Below are positions 54,084-63,254 of a stretch of 64,000 nt of DNA, piece by piece. The notes below the pieces were generated by a model. The model was given only the letters and a program-made list of their open reading frames with translations. It had not been told where the DNA came from and searched no databases. The stretch is from positions 1 to 64,000 of the forward strand of contig JANQLS010000036.1 in the NCBI GenBank assembly GCA_028280485.1, written 5' to 3'. The first letter of the stretch is position 1; each line of letters starts with the position of its first letter. The position numbers were made by a program, and so were the translations under genes. The DNA comes from Planctomycetota bacterium (lineage in GTDB: Bacteria > Planctomycetota > UBA8108 > JACQVS01).

Positions 54084-55508
54084 ATGAACGTAAAACCGGA
54101 TACCACCTCCATCAACCCACTCTGGTCTCGCCGAGAAGCACTCTCAAGCTTGGTAGGTGGATTTTCGGGGATGGCACTTTGGGAACTTCTCTCAAGAAAG
54201 AATCTTCTTCAGGCAAAGGCAAACGAAGCTAAAAATCCCCTCGTCGAAAAGCCGGTTCACTTTGCTCCCAAAGCAAAGCGAGTCATCCTGATCTTTATGC
54301 ACGGCGGGCCTTCTCAAGTCGATACCTTTGATTACAAGCCGGAACTTCAAAAACGACACGGGCAACCTTTACCCTTCGCAAAACCAAAAGTCGTCTTCGC
54401 GAAAACAGGAAACCTCGGTCGTTCACCTTTTAAATTTCAACGCTACGGTCGATCAGGAGCGTGGGTGAGTGAGCTCTTTCACGAAGTGGGAGAAGTGGTC
54501 GATGAACTCTGTTTCTTGAAGGGGATTCACGGTTCAAATTCGGCTCATGGTGGAGCTTGTATGATGCTCCAAACGGGAAGTCCTAATTTTGTTCGGCCTT
54601 CGATGGGATCTTGGGTCACTTATGGATTAGGTACTGAAAACGATAACTTACCGGGCTTCATTACAATCGACCCTCGGGCACACTGCGGGCATCGCAATTG
54701 GTCTTCGGCTTTTCTCCCGGCCAGCTATCAGGGAACTCCCGTTAGAAATTTTAGAATTCAAGATCTCAAGGCGGCGGACCAAGTATCCAAAGAAGAGAAA
54801 GCCCGGCTCGATTTACTCAAAGGTCTAAATACGATTGATTTTGAAGAAGAAGGGGGCGTCGGGGAGTTAGCCGCTCAAATTGCAAACTTCGAATTGGCTG
54901 CGAAGATGCAGTTAGAGGCTCCTGAGATTTTGGATCTCTCGGAGGAGACGAGAAAAACTGAAGATCTCTACGGTATCCACGACAGCAAGACTTCAAAGTT
55001 CGGCCGACAATGTTTGCTCGCAAGGCGCTTCGCTGAACGAGGTGTACGGTTCATTCAAGTCTCTCACGGTTATTGGGATTCCCACGGGAACTTGAAGAAG
55101 GAGCACCAAAAACTGGCCAAAGAAGTCGATCGCCCCATCGCCGGTTTGATTACGGATCTTCGACAACGCGGTCTTTTAGATGACACACTTGTCATTTGGG
55201 GCGGTGAATTTGGGCGTACTCCTTGCGTCCAGGGAAACGTCAATTCGGAGAAAGCCGGACGGGATCACAATCCTCACGGTTACACCATGTGGATGGCGGG
55301 AGGCGGAGTGAAACCGGGATTCAGTTTTGGGGGAACCGATGATTTTGGTTGGTACGCAGAATCTGGCAAAGTTCACTTGCACGATTTCCACGCAACCCTA
55401 CTTCACTTGCTGGGTTTAGATCATGAGAAGCTCACTTACCACTACGAAGGTCGTGATTTTAGGTTGACGGATGTCTTTGGGCGGGTGGTTGACGAGATTA
55501 TTTCATAG
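54084..55508 (+). CDS. Tat-exported DUF1501 protein
   Basis: This 474-residue protein has a twin-arginine signal (SRREALSSLVGGFSGMAL). The DUF1501 fold, related to the sulfatase/alkaline phosphatase superfamily, shows VILIFMHGGPSQVDTFDYKP, GVRFIQVSHGYWDSHGN, LVIWGGEFGRTP and GRDHNPHGYTMWMAGGG. It is the second gene of an operon with the DUF1549/DUF1553 gene. The stop codon TAG runs directly into a repeat element, so a terminator structure follows at once. Confidence 0.93.
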   Translation: MNVKPDTTSINPLWSRREALSSLVGGFSGMALWELLSRKNLLQAKANEAKNPLVEKPVHFAPKAKRVILIFMHGGPSQVDTFDYKPELQKRHGQPLPFAKPKVVFAKTGNLGRSPFKFQRYGRSGAWVSELFHEVGEVVDELCFLKGIHGSNSAHGGACMMLQTGSPNFVRPSMGSWVTYGLGTENDNLPGFITIDPRAHCGHRNWSSAFLPASYQGTPVRNFRIQDLKAADQVSKEEKARLDLLKGLNTIDFEEEGGVGELAAQIANFELAAKMQLEAPEILDLSEETRKTEDLYGIHDSKTSKFGRQCLLARRFAERGVRFIQVSHGYWDSHGNLKKEHQKLAKEVDRPIAGLITDLRQRGLLDDTLVIWGGEFGRTPCVQGNVNSEKAGRDHNPHGYTMWMAGGGVKPGFSFGGTDDFGWYAESGKVHLHDFHATLLHLLGLDHEKLTYHYEGRDFRLTDVFGRVVDEIIS

Positions 55509-55772
55509 TAGCCGGCTCACCCCGAGGTTGTGAATTTTTAGATTCCTATGAAATCAAAATTCATAACAGAGATTTAAGCACCAATATTAATAAGCCCGGA
55601 GCGTAAGCGACGGGACAATGCTAAAGTATTTCGTGGGTGGGAATTAAATGCCTGAGTTATCCCTAAGGACCTACCGATGTGGATTCATCGCGATGACGTA
55701 TCCCGTCGCTTACGCTCCGGGCTTACTAATGGATATCGAATAAATTCACAGCCTCGGGGTGAGCCGACTACT
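55507..55772. repeat. Composite palindromic element R1, copy B, filling the gap between convergent genes
   Basis: The outer arms 55507-55538 and 55742-55772 (few mismatches, containing CGGCTCACCCCGAGG and TGTGAATTT) enclose perfect 25-bp inner arms at 55591-55615 and 55701-55725 (core AAGCCCGGAGCGTAAGCGAC). The element starts inside the TAG of the DUF1501 gene and ends 2 bases before the stop of the convergent propeller gene. Confidence 0.92.
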
Positions 55773-55774
55773 TT

Positions 55775-57031
55775 CTACTTCTTAATTTTCCAAAGCCCCT
55801 TCTCAGTCCGAATATAAAAAGCACCATCCGAAACAGCGAAGCTTGCCAAAGTGCGCTCTTCTAAACTGTTCTTCGATAGAAGTTCATAATTCTTATCCGC
55901 TTTAACGACGTAAGTGTCGCCTTCTTCATTCTGAAAGTAAATTTTGCCGTCGACCACGACAGGAGACGTTGAGTGCCCGCCTTTAAGTCTTTTACGCCAG
56001 TGAATTTTTGTTCCTGTTTTAGCATCGACACAGGTCGCGACTCCGTTGTCAGCAACGTAGAAAAGTTCTTCACCTACAATAACGAAGCTCGCATTTTTAG
56101 GGATACTCTTTCTTGCTTTCCAGGCGACATGAGTTTCGGTCACGTCTCCTTTTCCGGTCGGACGAATGGCCAAGAGAGTCGCTTCGTCGTATCCCGTACT
56201 TATATAGACTAAACCTTGGTTATAAACGGGGCGGGGAACAACGGAGTAACCCCCGGGATAGCGCACTCGCCAAAGCTCTTTACCTTTCCTCGGTTCGTAA
56301 GCAGAAACTGTATTTGCACCGGGAATGATCACTTGTTGTTGACCTTCGAGGTCTAAGAGCAGGGGGGTACAGAAAGCGAATTGTCTCCCGGGTGCTTTGG
56401 GGCGTTTTTGAATCCACTTCCTCTTTCCGGTTTTTCGATTCAAGGAGATGACGAAAGGGTCTTTCGCTCCATCGCAACTGAAGATCAGGGAATCACCGAC
56501 TAATACGGGTGAGCCACCGTTTCCATGGACAGGCGAATAGTTGATGTTATCGACGGCCCAGACGACATTTCCTTTTAGATCCAAGCAGGCAGTACCATGT
56601 GGACCAAAGTGAATGAACACTTGATCATCCGATGCGATAGGAGTTGAGCTCGCATGACTGTTCTTATTGTGTTTGCGACTCTTCCCTTGTTTGAAGATTT
56701 CTTTGTTTAAGAAGAGTTCGCCACTGTCTTTTCTAACACCGAGCACTCTTAAAGATTGAGGTCCTCTTTCGCCATCCTTTAAAGGAACAGCGGCGGTCAT
56801 GTAAATATTCCCTTTGTAAACAATCGGTGAAGACCAACCGTTTCCGGGTAATGGGGTTTTCCACTCTACATTCGTTTTCGTGTCCCACTTTAAGGGTAAG
56901 CCTTTTTCGGTCGAGTGACCTTGTTGAGTCGGTCCTCGAAATTGAGGCCAATCTTCACCGGTGACTGAACTTGAGAATTGAAGTAAAGAAAAGAGGCAAA
57001 GGGCAAAGCTTAAGGAGCGAAATGTCATCAT
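55775..57031 (-). CDS. Exported PQQ-type beta-propeller protein
   Basis: This 418-residue protein has a signal peptide at about 1-25 (FALCLFSLLQFSSSVTG). The mature part starts EDWPQFRGPTQQGHS, the usual beginning of planctomycete PQQ-like (BamB-like) propellers. Repeated blades follow (VEWKTPLPGNGWSSPIVYKG, GNVVWAVDN, KGKELWRVRYPGG, TGTKIHWRKRLKGG). Such proteins serve as periplasmic scaffolds or dehydrogenase-like domains; no PQQ ligand set was confirmed. Its 3' end faces the DUF1501 gene. Confidence 0.9.
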   Translation of the reverse strand: MMTFRSLSFALCLFSLLQFSSSVTGEDWPQFRGPTQQGHSTEKGLPLKWDTKTNVEWKTPLPGNGWSSPIVYKGNIYMTAAVPLKDGERGPQSLRVLGVRKDSGELFLNKEIFKQGKSRKHNKNSHASSTPIASDDQVFIHFGPHGTACLDLKGNVVWAVDNINYSPVHGNGGSPVLVGDSLIFSCDGAKDPFVISLNRKTGKRKWIQKRPKAPGRQFAFCTPLLLDLEGQQQVIIPGANTVSAYEPRKGKELWRVRYPGGYSVVPRPVYNQGLVYISTGYDEATLLAIRPTGKGDVTETHVAWKARKSIPKNASFVIVGEELFYVADNGVATCVDAKTGTKIHWRKRLKGGHSTSPVVVDGKIYFQNEEGDTYVVKADKNYELLSKNSLEERTLASFAVSDGAFYIRTEKGLWKIKK

Positions 57032-57104
57032 GCTTATACGTTTCTTTTTGCGGCCGCTAAAAATAGTGAGAGTTTGACTTCCTCTATTTTTGACAACATA
57101 AGAA

Positions 57105-57144
57105 AACAGTTCAAGGTCTCTTTTTAAGGAGGCCTTGAACTGTT
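57105..57144. terminator. Probable leuS terminator
   Basis: The arms AACAGTTCAAGG (57105-57116) and CCTTGAACTGTT (57133-57144) form a 12-bp stem that can be extended by five weaker pairs. It lies about 35 bases after the leuS stop on the minus strand. Confidence 0.75.
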
Positions 57145-57178
57145 CAAAATAATTTGCGTTGCTCAGTTAAAATGATTC

Positions 57179-60160
57179 TTATTTAGCGACTAAATTGATC
57201 ATTTTACCCGGTATGGCGATCACTTTTTTGATCGATAAGCCCTCTAAGGATTCGGCCACTCTTTCATTCGCCAAAGCGGCTTCTTCAAGCTCTTTTGGAT
57301 TAGCTTCGGGGGAAACATTGATCTTCCCTCTCACCTTTCCGTTGATCATCACGGGCAGTTCGATGGAATCTTCGACCAAGAGATCGGGATTAGCGACGGG
57401 ATAATCGGTATAGGTGATACCGTCAGTATGCCCAAGTTTTTCCCAAAGCTCTTCCGCGATGTGAGGCGCTAAGGGAGATAACATTTGCACCAAAGGTTCC
57501 GCAACTGAGCGGGAAATCTTTTCTTGAGAAGTGAGGTGATTGTTGAACTCAATCAGTTTAGCAATCGCGGTATTGAACCCCAAGGATTCCATGTCTTTAG
57601 TAGCACCAGCGATCGTCTTATGAAGCAGTCGCTCGGTTTCTTCATCGGGTGCGTTATCGGTGACTAACAACTCTCCTGAATCTTCGTCGACTAAATTTCT
57701 CCATAAGCGTTGCAAGAAGCGATAGACGCCTACAATGTCGCGAGTGTTCCAAGGTTTGGAAGCTTCCAAGGGACCCATATACATTTCGTAGAGTCTCAAG
57801 GTATCGGCGCCATAAGTTTCACACATCTCATCGGGGGAAACGGCGTTCTTCAAGCTCTTACCCATCTTGCCGAATTCACGCTTAACCTCTTCATCCTCGA
57901 AGAAGAATTGACCGTCCTTCTCTTCGACTTCTGAAGCTTCGACGTAAAAGTTTCGACTGTTCTTGTAAGAAGCAGCCTGAACGTAGCCTTGGTTAAACAG
58001 TCTGCCGAAGGGTTCAGGGGTTGAAACGTGTCCCAAGTCGAAAAGTAGCTTGTGCCAAAAACGTGAATACAGCAAGTGAAGGACTGCGTGTTCCGCGCCA
58101 CCGACATAGAGGTCCACGCCGCCGATATGGGAGGTCTGAGGGTCGTAAGTATCTCCCTTCTCTTTCCCTTTCTTGGCGGAGTGCATCCAATAGCTTTCAA
58201 CTTCCTTGTCGACTAAGGCGTTGTTATTTTGAGGTTGCAAGTATCTTAAGTAATACCAACAAGAACCCGCCCAATTGGGCATAGTGTTGAGTTCACGTGC
58301 GTACTCTTTTCCATCGATGGTCACCTTCGCCCATTCTTTGGCTCTTCCTAAGGGAGGTTGAGGTTTGGAATCGGGGTCGTCATTGGTTTCCGGAGCGTAG
58401 TTATCTACTTCTGGAAGTTCCACGGGTAAATCATCGATGGTCAGGGCAATCGTTTGGCCATCCTCGTCAAAAATGATTGGGAAGGGTTCGCCCCAGTACC
58501 GTTGACGACTGAACAACCAATCGCGGAGACGGTAGTTGATCGCTCCTTTGCCTAAACCTTGCTCCTCTAAGAAGCCGATGATTTTCGCCTTTGCTTCTTG
58601 AGTCTCAAGTCCATCGATGACTTCTGAGTTGACCGCTTTTCCTTCACCGCTGAAAGCGCTTACTAACTCGCCATCCTTGATGTTTTTCTTTTTCCATTTT
58701 TTAGGAGGCTCGACGACGATGGGCGTGGGTAATTCAAATTGACGAGCGAATTCGAAATCGCGCTCATCGTGAGCGGGTACGGCCATGATGGCTCCCGTTC
58801 CGTAACCCATCAGCACGTAGTCGGCGATAAAGATCGGCACGAGATGACCGTTGACCGGATTGATCGCGAAGGAACCCGTAAAAACTCCGGTCTTCACTTT
58901 TTCATCTTTTTGTCGATCCACATCCGATTTCGATTCAGCGTAAGCTCGGTAGCTCTGAACCATCTCCTTGGGGGAGGCCCCCTCGGGACTACCGGGGAAC
59001 TGTCCCTTCCAGGCTTCAACCGTCGTTTCCGGCCATTCGTCTTGAGTCAGTTGATCGACTAATGGGTGTTCGGGAGCCAAGACCATGTAAGTGGCGCCAT
59101 AGAGAGTATCGGGACGAGTGGTGAAGACTCGAATCGCGAGTTCTTCGATGGGTGAGCCTTCGGCCCATCCCAATTTTTTTCTCGATTCAAAGAAGGATGT
59201 CCCGCTGGAGTCCCCTCCTGGTTCGACGGCTAAGAAATCGACTTCAGCTCCTTTGCTCTTCCCGATCCAGTCTCTCTGCATCTTCTTGATCGGTTCCGGC
59301 CAATCTAAAGGCTCCAAGTCATCTAAGAGGCGGTCGCAATATTCGGTGATGCGCATCATCCATTGTTTAAGTGGACGCCTAAAGACGGGATGATCTCCGC
59401 GTTCACTGCGACCTTCAGCGTTGACTTCTTCGTTCGCCAGAACAGTGCCCAAGGCCGGACACCAGTTGACCGGAATTTCAGCTAAGTAAGCCAAGCGATG
59501 AGAATCGATAATGGCGGCCTGTTCATTCTGAGAGAGCTGAGTCCAGGTTTTTCCCTCAGGGTTGGTCTCACCATCTCCCGCGGGGATCGCTCCGGATTCT
59601 AATTTTTCAATTAATGTTGCGATGGGGCGAGCTCGATCGGCTTCATCGTCGTACCAAGAATTGTAGATCTCTAAAAAGATCCACTGCGTCCATTTGTAGA
59701 ACTCAACATCGATCGTCGCCAAACCCCGTTGGGGGTCGTGTCCCAAACCTAATCGCCTCATTTGCGATTGCATGTTGGCGATGTTTTTTTCGGTCGTGAT
59801 GCGGGGGTGTTGTCCGGTTTGGATCGCGTACTGTTCGGCGGGAAGGCCGAAGGCGTCGTAGCCCATCGGGTGGAGGACGTTAAATCCTTTCATGCGCAAG
59901 TAACGCGCGTAAAGATCAGTGGCGATGTAACCCAAGGGGTGTCCGACATGCAGCCCGACTCCTGAAGGGTAGGGAAACATGTCCATGATGAACTGCTTGG
60001 GCTTCGAGGCATCGAAATTGGCATCGCCGGGGTTGGGAACGTGAAAAGTTTGATTTTCGTCCCACCGGTCTTGCCACTTGGCTTCGATCTGTTGTGCCAA
60101 CTTGCCTACGTAGCGGAAGGCGGGAGTTTTATCTTGGGTTGCTGAGTCAGGATTGCTCAT
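57179..60160 (-). CDS. leuS: Leucyl-tRNA synthetase
   Basis: This 993-residue class I aminoacyl-tRNA synthetase charges tRNA-Leu in the cytoplasm. The HIGH motif is HVGHPLGY in PYPSGVGLHVGHPLGY, and the KMSKS loop is KMGKS in GKMGKSLKNAVSP. The CP1 editing domain carries TTRPDTLYGATYMVLAPEHPLV, and the C-terminus holds IAEELWEKLG and VMINGKVRGKI. It is about 130 residues longer than the E. coli enzyme, with insertions near residues 150-230 and in the catalytic region (NYAPETNDDPDSKPQ). It stands alone with its own terminator; no T-box leader was recognised upstream. Confidence 0.97.
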   Translation of the reverse strand: MSNPDSATQDKTPAFRYVGKLAQQIEAKWQDRWDENQTFHVPNPGDANFDASKPKQFIMDMFPYPSGVGLHVGHPLGYIATDLYARYLRMKGFNVLHPMGYDAFGLPAEQYAIQTGQHPRITTEKNIANMQSQMRRLGLGHDPQRGLATIDVEFYKWTQWIFLEIYNSWYDDEADRARPIATLIEKLESGAIPAGDGETNPEGKTWTQLSQNEQAAIIDSHRLAYLAEIPVNWCPALGTVLANEEVNAEGRSERGDHPVFRRPLKQWMMRITEYCDRLLDDLEPLDWPEPIKKMQRDWIGKSKGAEVDFLAVEPGGDSSGTSFFESRKKLGWAEGSPIEELAIRVFTTRPDTLYGATYMVLAPEHPLVDQLTQDEWPETTVEAWKGQFPGSPEGASPKEMVQSYRAYAESKSDVDRQKDEKVKTGVFTGSFAINPVNGHLVPIFIADYVLMGYGTGAIMAVPAHDERDFEFARQFELPTPIVVEPPKKWKKKNIKDGELVSAFSGEGKAVNSEVIDGLETQEAKAKIIGFLEEQGLGKGAINYRLRDWLFSRQRYWGEPFPIIFDEDGQTIALTIDDLPVELPEVDNYAPETNDDPDSKPQPPLGRAKEWAKVTIDGKEYARELNTMPNWAGSCWYYLRYLQPQNNNALVDKEVESYWMHSAKKGKEKGDTYDPQTSHIGGVDLYVGGAEHAVLHLLYSRFWHKLLFDLGHVSTPEPFGRLFNQGYVQAASYKNSRNFYVEASEVEEKDGQFFFEDEEVKREFGKMGKSLKNAVSPDEMCETYGADTLRLYEMYMGPLEASKPWNTRDIVGVYRFLQRLWRNLVDEDSGELLVTDNAPDEETERLLHKTIAGATKDMESLGFNTAIAKLIEFNNHLTSQEKISRSVAEPLVQMLSPLAPHIAEELWEKLGHTDGITYTDYPVANPDLLVEDSIELPVMINGKVRGKINVSPEANPKELEEAALANERVAESLEGLSIKKVIAIPGKMINLVAK

Positions 60161-60575
60161 GGTTTTAAGTTTCTAATAGGGCAACATTAATGTTTTATCT
60201 CAACAAGACTTGTGGCGCCCCAAGGGCTCCACTTTGCCCCAGGTTTATCGTTGGGGGCTTCTGATGAGTCCTGTCGAGGTGTAACGAAGAGGGACAGTTT
60301 ACCCGAGCTGAGCTTGAAGTCCACCTGAGGTCTCCGATCAGTTTAAGCCGTAGCCAAATTTGTCAAAATTTGACGGATGCGTGCATCCAGCCAATCTCTT
60401 AAGCGCTTCCATGACATCGTCCCTTGCTACTTATAGCTGAGAGCCTAAAATATTAACTAAGGGCAGTTCGACGGGAGAATCCACGCTTCACTCCTCCCGC
60501 CCCTTTTCTGATCCCTTTGAGATTCGCATCCAGCTCTCATTTCTCTTAAATCGGCTCGGAGCCGCTCCTCACAGA
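60161..60575. other. Divergent intergenic region with an R3-like palindrome
   Basis: These 415 bases lie between leuS and the lipoprotein gene. An imperfect CCAAATTTG...CAAAATTTG palindrome of the R3 family lies at about 60354-60374. No tRNA, SRP RNA, tmRNA or T-box consensus was found. Confidence 0.5.
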
Positions 60576-61103
60576 ATGAAAAAGCACTCAAATCAGCCTA
60601 AATTAAAGAACTCTCTTACCGTATGGCGTACCTACGGAATCCGAGGCCTCGCATTGGTGTTCGGATTACTGCTCTTTAACGGCTGCTCCGACGGTCCCAG
60701 CCGGCGGTCTGATTTCCAGACTCCCCGGGAACGACTCGAATTTAAGCAATCCCAAATCAATTCTTACGAGAAGAAACTCACTCCCTCCCAGCGTGATCTC
60801 TTGATGCGGCATCCTGCTAATAATCGAGCCGAATTCGAGACTTTTCGGGATCGCCTCATCGAATCCAATGAGGTGAAGCAACGAGCCGCCGATGCCAAAG
60901 TCGACCTGGGAAGCCGCACTCAAGTCTTAGGTGAGCAATCGATCTACCAGGAAGAGGGAGACGTGGTCGAGCCTTTCGATACGGGGAGATCGCCAGTCAC
61001 CGAGCAAAAATCTGACCTCACTGAAGAACTCAACAAAATCGAAGCGGAGCGGGAGGAAGCAGAAGACGAAATCTTTGATGAGAGCAAGGGATTTAATCAA
61101 TAG
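60576..61103 (+). CDS. Predicted lipoprotein with acidic coiled C-terminus
   Basis: This 175-residue protein has a hydrophobic segment at about residues 24-36 (LALVFGLLLFNG) and a lipobox-like FNGC with Cys37. The mature region is hydrophilic and helical, with RERLEFKQSQINSYEKKL and a Glu-rich coiled segment LTEELNKIEAEREEAEDEI. The function was not recognised. The stop is followed at once by sequence related to the outer end of R1 elements. Confidence 0.7.
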   Translation: MKKHSNQPKLKNSLTVWRTYGIRGLALVFGLLLFNGCSDGPSRRSDFQTPRERLEFKQSQINSYEKKLTPSQRDLLMRHPANNRAEFETFRDRLIESNEVKQRAADAKVDLGSRTQVLGEQSIYQEEGDVVEPFDTGRSPVTEQKSDLTEELNKIEAEREEAEDEIFDESKGFNQ

Positions 61104-61138
61104 CCACAGTCATGATGGTCGCGGCTATCGGCCGCTCC

Positions 61139-61274
61139 GAGGTTGTGAATTTTTATCAAGTTTAGTTAGTGTAAGGTTCCAATCTAGTAGAAATACGGCC
61201 TTAACTAGCCCGAAGCGCTAGCGAGGGGCCGGAATGAAAACCCTGGCCCCTCGCTAGCGCTTCGGGCTAGTTAA
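61139..61274. repeat. Composite palindromic element R1, copy C
   Basis: The end sequence GAGGTTGTGAATTTTT starts at 61139. An inner inverted repeat with perfect 30-bp arms (61201-61230 and 61245-61274) contains AGCCCGAAGCGCTAGCGAGG. The stretch 61139-61230 is homologous to the reverse complement of the right part of copy A; the right outer arm is missing here. Confidence 0.92.
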
Positions 61275-61392
61275 ATTGCTCGCTTTATTTTAAATTTTGA
61301 CTTTCCAATGGAGATAAATAAATAGCTCGCAGCTTCTTTAAGGGGATAACCACCAATAGACTGGCGTCTTTTGCTACAAAATCGAAACGTAG

Positions 61393-61412
61393 CCAAATTC
61401 GCCAGAATTTGG
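61393..61412. repeat. Dispersed short palindrome, family R3, perfect copy
   Basis: CCAAATTC-GCCA-GAATTTGG is a perfect 8-bp hairpin with a 4-base loop. Related copies lie at 42844-42864 and 60354-60374, all preceded by AGTGC- or GTAGC-like bases. Confidence 0.75.
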
Positions 61413-61553
61413 GCGGAGTATGCTTTAAAGTTTCTCGAGCGATAAAGGCCGCTTAAAAGCTCTATTTTTATTACGTTCGAAGGCGATTGAAGATTTAACT
61501 TGTTGTGGGTGGAAATTTTGGTCAACTGAGGTCATCATGTCGTTTGCTCAACT

Positions 61554-61617
61554 GTAGCCGAACTCGTAAGAGTTTGGCCGAGGAGCGTTTTCGCCAAACT
61601 CTTACGAGTTCGGCTAC
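61554..61617. repeat. 24-bp perfect inverted repeat
   Basis: The arms 61554-61577 and 61594-61617 are perfectly complementary, with core GCCGAACTCGTAAGAGTTTG and a 16-base loop. There is no flanking gene end within 400 bases, unlike most other palindromes here. Confidence 0.9.
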
Positions 61618-61962
61618 CATGCTATTAGGAATGCTTCAAAGACGAGATCCACTCCCCGGTTTGGAGAAGCTGTGAGGATTGCTTCCGCTTGAAGACATTG
61701 GACATATGGGTTGTCGCCCCTGATGAGTTTCTGTTGATGGAACAGGAATTCACGTGGTTTTAGTGAGCTCGAAGGAGTTCACTGGGAGAAAAACCACTGA
61801 ACGGGGCTTCGTTACTTTTCGGCAAATCCTTAGAAATAGAATTCTGAGGAGGCTTCGAGAAGTGTTTAGTGGATTGCGTATAGCGCGAGGAGCGAAGGGT
61901 CTCCAGGACTCCGAATGAGAATCAACGGAGTTTTTAAGGAGATCTCGTCGGTATCCGCATTC

Positions 61963-61996
61963 ACACAGTGTGTCCAGTACGGAGGAAAAGGTACTG
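61963..61996. promoter_or_regulatory. Candidate operator dyads upstream of recA
   Basis: ACACA-G-TGTGT (61963-61973) is followed by CAGTAC-N10-GTACTG (61975-61996), about 95 bases before the recA start. The second is a perfect dyad with spacing reminiscent of LexA-type sites, but it does not match a known LexA consensus. Confidence 0.4.
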
Positions 61997-62091
61997 AAAC
62001 TCGAATTTCTGCCTTTCTTCCGTTGAACGCGCCTTCAGCCTGAAGGTGCTCATTCATTTAGATACGAAGTGATATTCGGAGAAAAGTTCTC

Positions 62092-63240
62092 ATGGCAAAG
62101 ATGCGTACAAGCTCAAAAAATCCTCCTTCCTCCTCGCGATTACCCGCTGAAGGTAACGGAAAAAGTACAGCCAAAAAGGGGCGCGGAAAAGCGACCACCA
62201 AAAAAGACGCCAATCCCGAGGAAAAAGCGAAGAACCAAGCTTTGGAATTCGCTTTGAGCCAAATCCATAAAAAATGTGGTAACGGCTCCATCATGTACCT
62301 CGGTACAGATCAACGAGCCGATGTGGCGACGATTTCAACGGGTTCCCTATCTTTAGACGCTGCTTTAGGTGTCGGGGGAGTTCCCCGGGGAAGGATCGTC
62401 GAGATCTACGGTCCTGAATCTTCCGGTAAAACGACTCTCACTCTCCACATCGTGGCGAACGCTCAACGACAAGGTGGAGTGGCTGCTTTTATCGATGCCG
62501 AGCACGCTTTAGATCCCAGCTACGCTCGCCGGCTCGGGGTGAACTTAGATACACTGCTGGTCTCTCAACCCGATTCAGGAGAGCAAGCCTTAGAAATCGC
62601 TGAGATGTTGACCCAATCTAATGCGGTCGACGTGGTGGTGATCGACTCCGTGGCGGCTCTCGTCCCGAAAGCTGAGCTCGAAGGCGAAATGGGAGATACT
62701 CACGTAGGTTTGCAGGCCCGCTTGATGTCGCAAGCGATGCGTAAACTGACGGCGATCGTTCACAAAACCAATACCGTGCTGATTTTTATCAATCAGATCC
62801 GCGAGAAGATCGGCGTGATGTTCGGAAGTCCCGAAACGACTTCCGGTGGACGCGCCTTGAAGTTCTACTCCTCGGTTCGAATGGATATTCGTAAGATCGC
62901 GACCCTCAAAGATAGCGATCAGGTCCGCGGGGCCAGAACTCGAGTGAAGGTGGTTAAGAACAAGGTCGCTCCGCCCTTCCGAATGGCAGAATTCGACATC
63001 GTCTTCAACAAGGGGGTCTCCCTCTACGGCGATGTGCTCGACCTGGCAGTCGAACGAAACCTCGTTCAAAAGTCAGGGGCGTGGTTCTCCTACGGAGAGA
63101 CTCGAATCGGCCAAGGACGCGACCGCGCCGTTCAGTTTTTGGAAGAAAATCCTGATATTTTCAAAAATATCTACCTCACGATTCGAGCAGAGCTTTTAGC
63201 TCCCCCGGAAGAACCCGCTGAGCCGAGCGAAGAATCTTGA
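62092..63240 (+). CDS. recA: Recombinase RecA
   Basis: This 382-residue protein is the ATP-dependent strand-exchange protein for homologous recombination and SOS induction, and is cytoplasmic. Walker A is GPESSGKTT; the Walker B region is [42 protein letters not shown] and [16 protein letters not shown] are diagnostic. Before the usual RecA start there is a Ser/Lys-rich extension of about 45 residues ([20 protein letters not shown]). GGAG lies about 10 bases upstream of the chosen ATG; an ATG three codons later is possible. The stop is followed after 14 bases by an R2 composite repeat. Confidence 0.98.
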   Translation: MAKMRTSSKNPPSSSRLPAEGNGKSTAKKGRGKATTKKDANPEEKAKNQALEFALSQIHKKCGNGSIMYLGTDQRADVATISTGSLSLDAALGVGGVPRGRIVEIYGPESSGKTTLTLHIVANAQRQGGVAAFIDAEHALDPSYARRLGVNLDTLLVSQPDSGEQALEIAEMLTQSNAVDVVVIDSVAALVPKAELEGEMGDTHVGLQARLMSQAMRKLTAIVHKTNTVLIFINQIREKIGVMFGSPETTSGGRALKFYSSVRMDIRKIATLKDSDQVRGARTRVKVVKNKVAPPFRMAEFDIVFNKGVSLYGDVLDLAVERNLVQKSGAWFSYGETRIGQGRDRAVQFLEENPDIFKNIYLTIRAELLAPPEEPAEPSEES

Positions 63241-63254
63241 CTTCGTTCGTTTCT

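Larger units (their letters stand above)
61275..62091. other. Long non-coding stretch upstream of recA
   Basis: About 820 bases contain an R3 palindrome (61393-61412), a 24-bp inverted repeat (61554-61617) and two dyads closer to recA (61963-61996). Short open frames on the minus strand show no domain or start signals and are not called. Confidence 0.5.

Noticed and set aside
60161..60575. Possible structured RNA or T-box upstream of leuS
   Set aside because: No T-box, SRP or tmRNA consensus sequence could be found; only a short palindrome is visible.
61271..61525. 84-codon minus-strand frame
   Set aside because: It runs through repeat DNA (R1 end and R3 palindrome) and shows no protein-like features.
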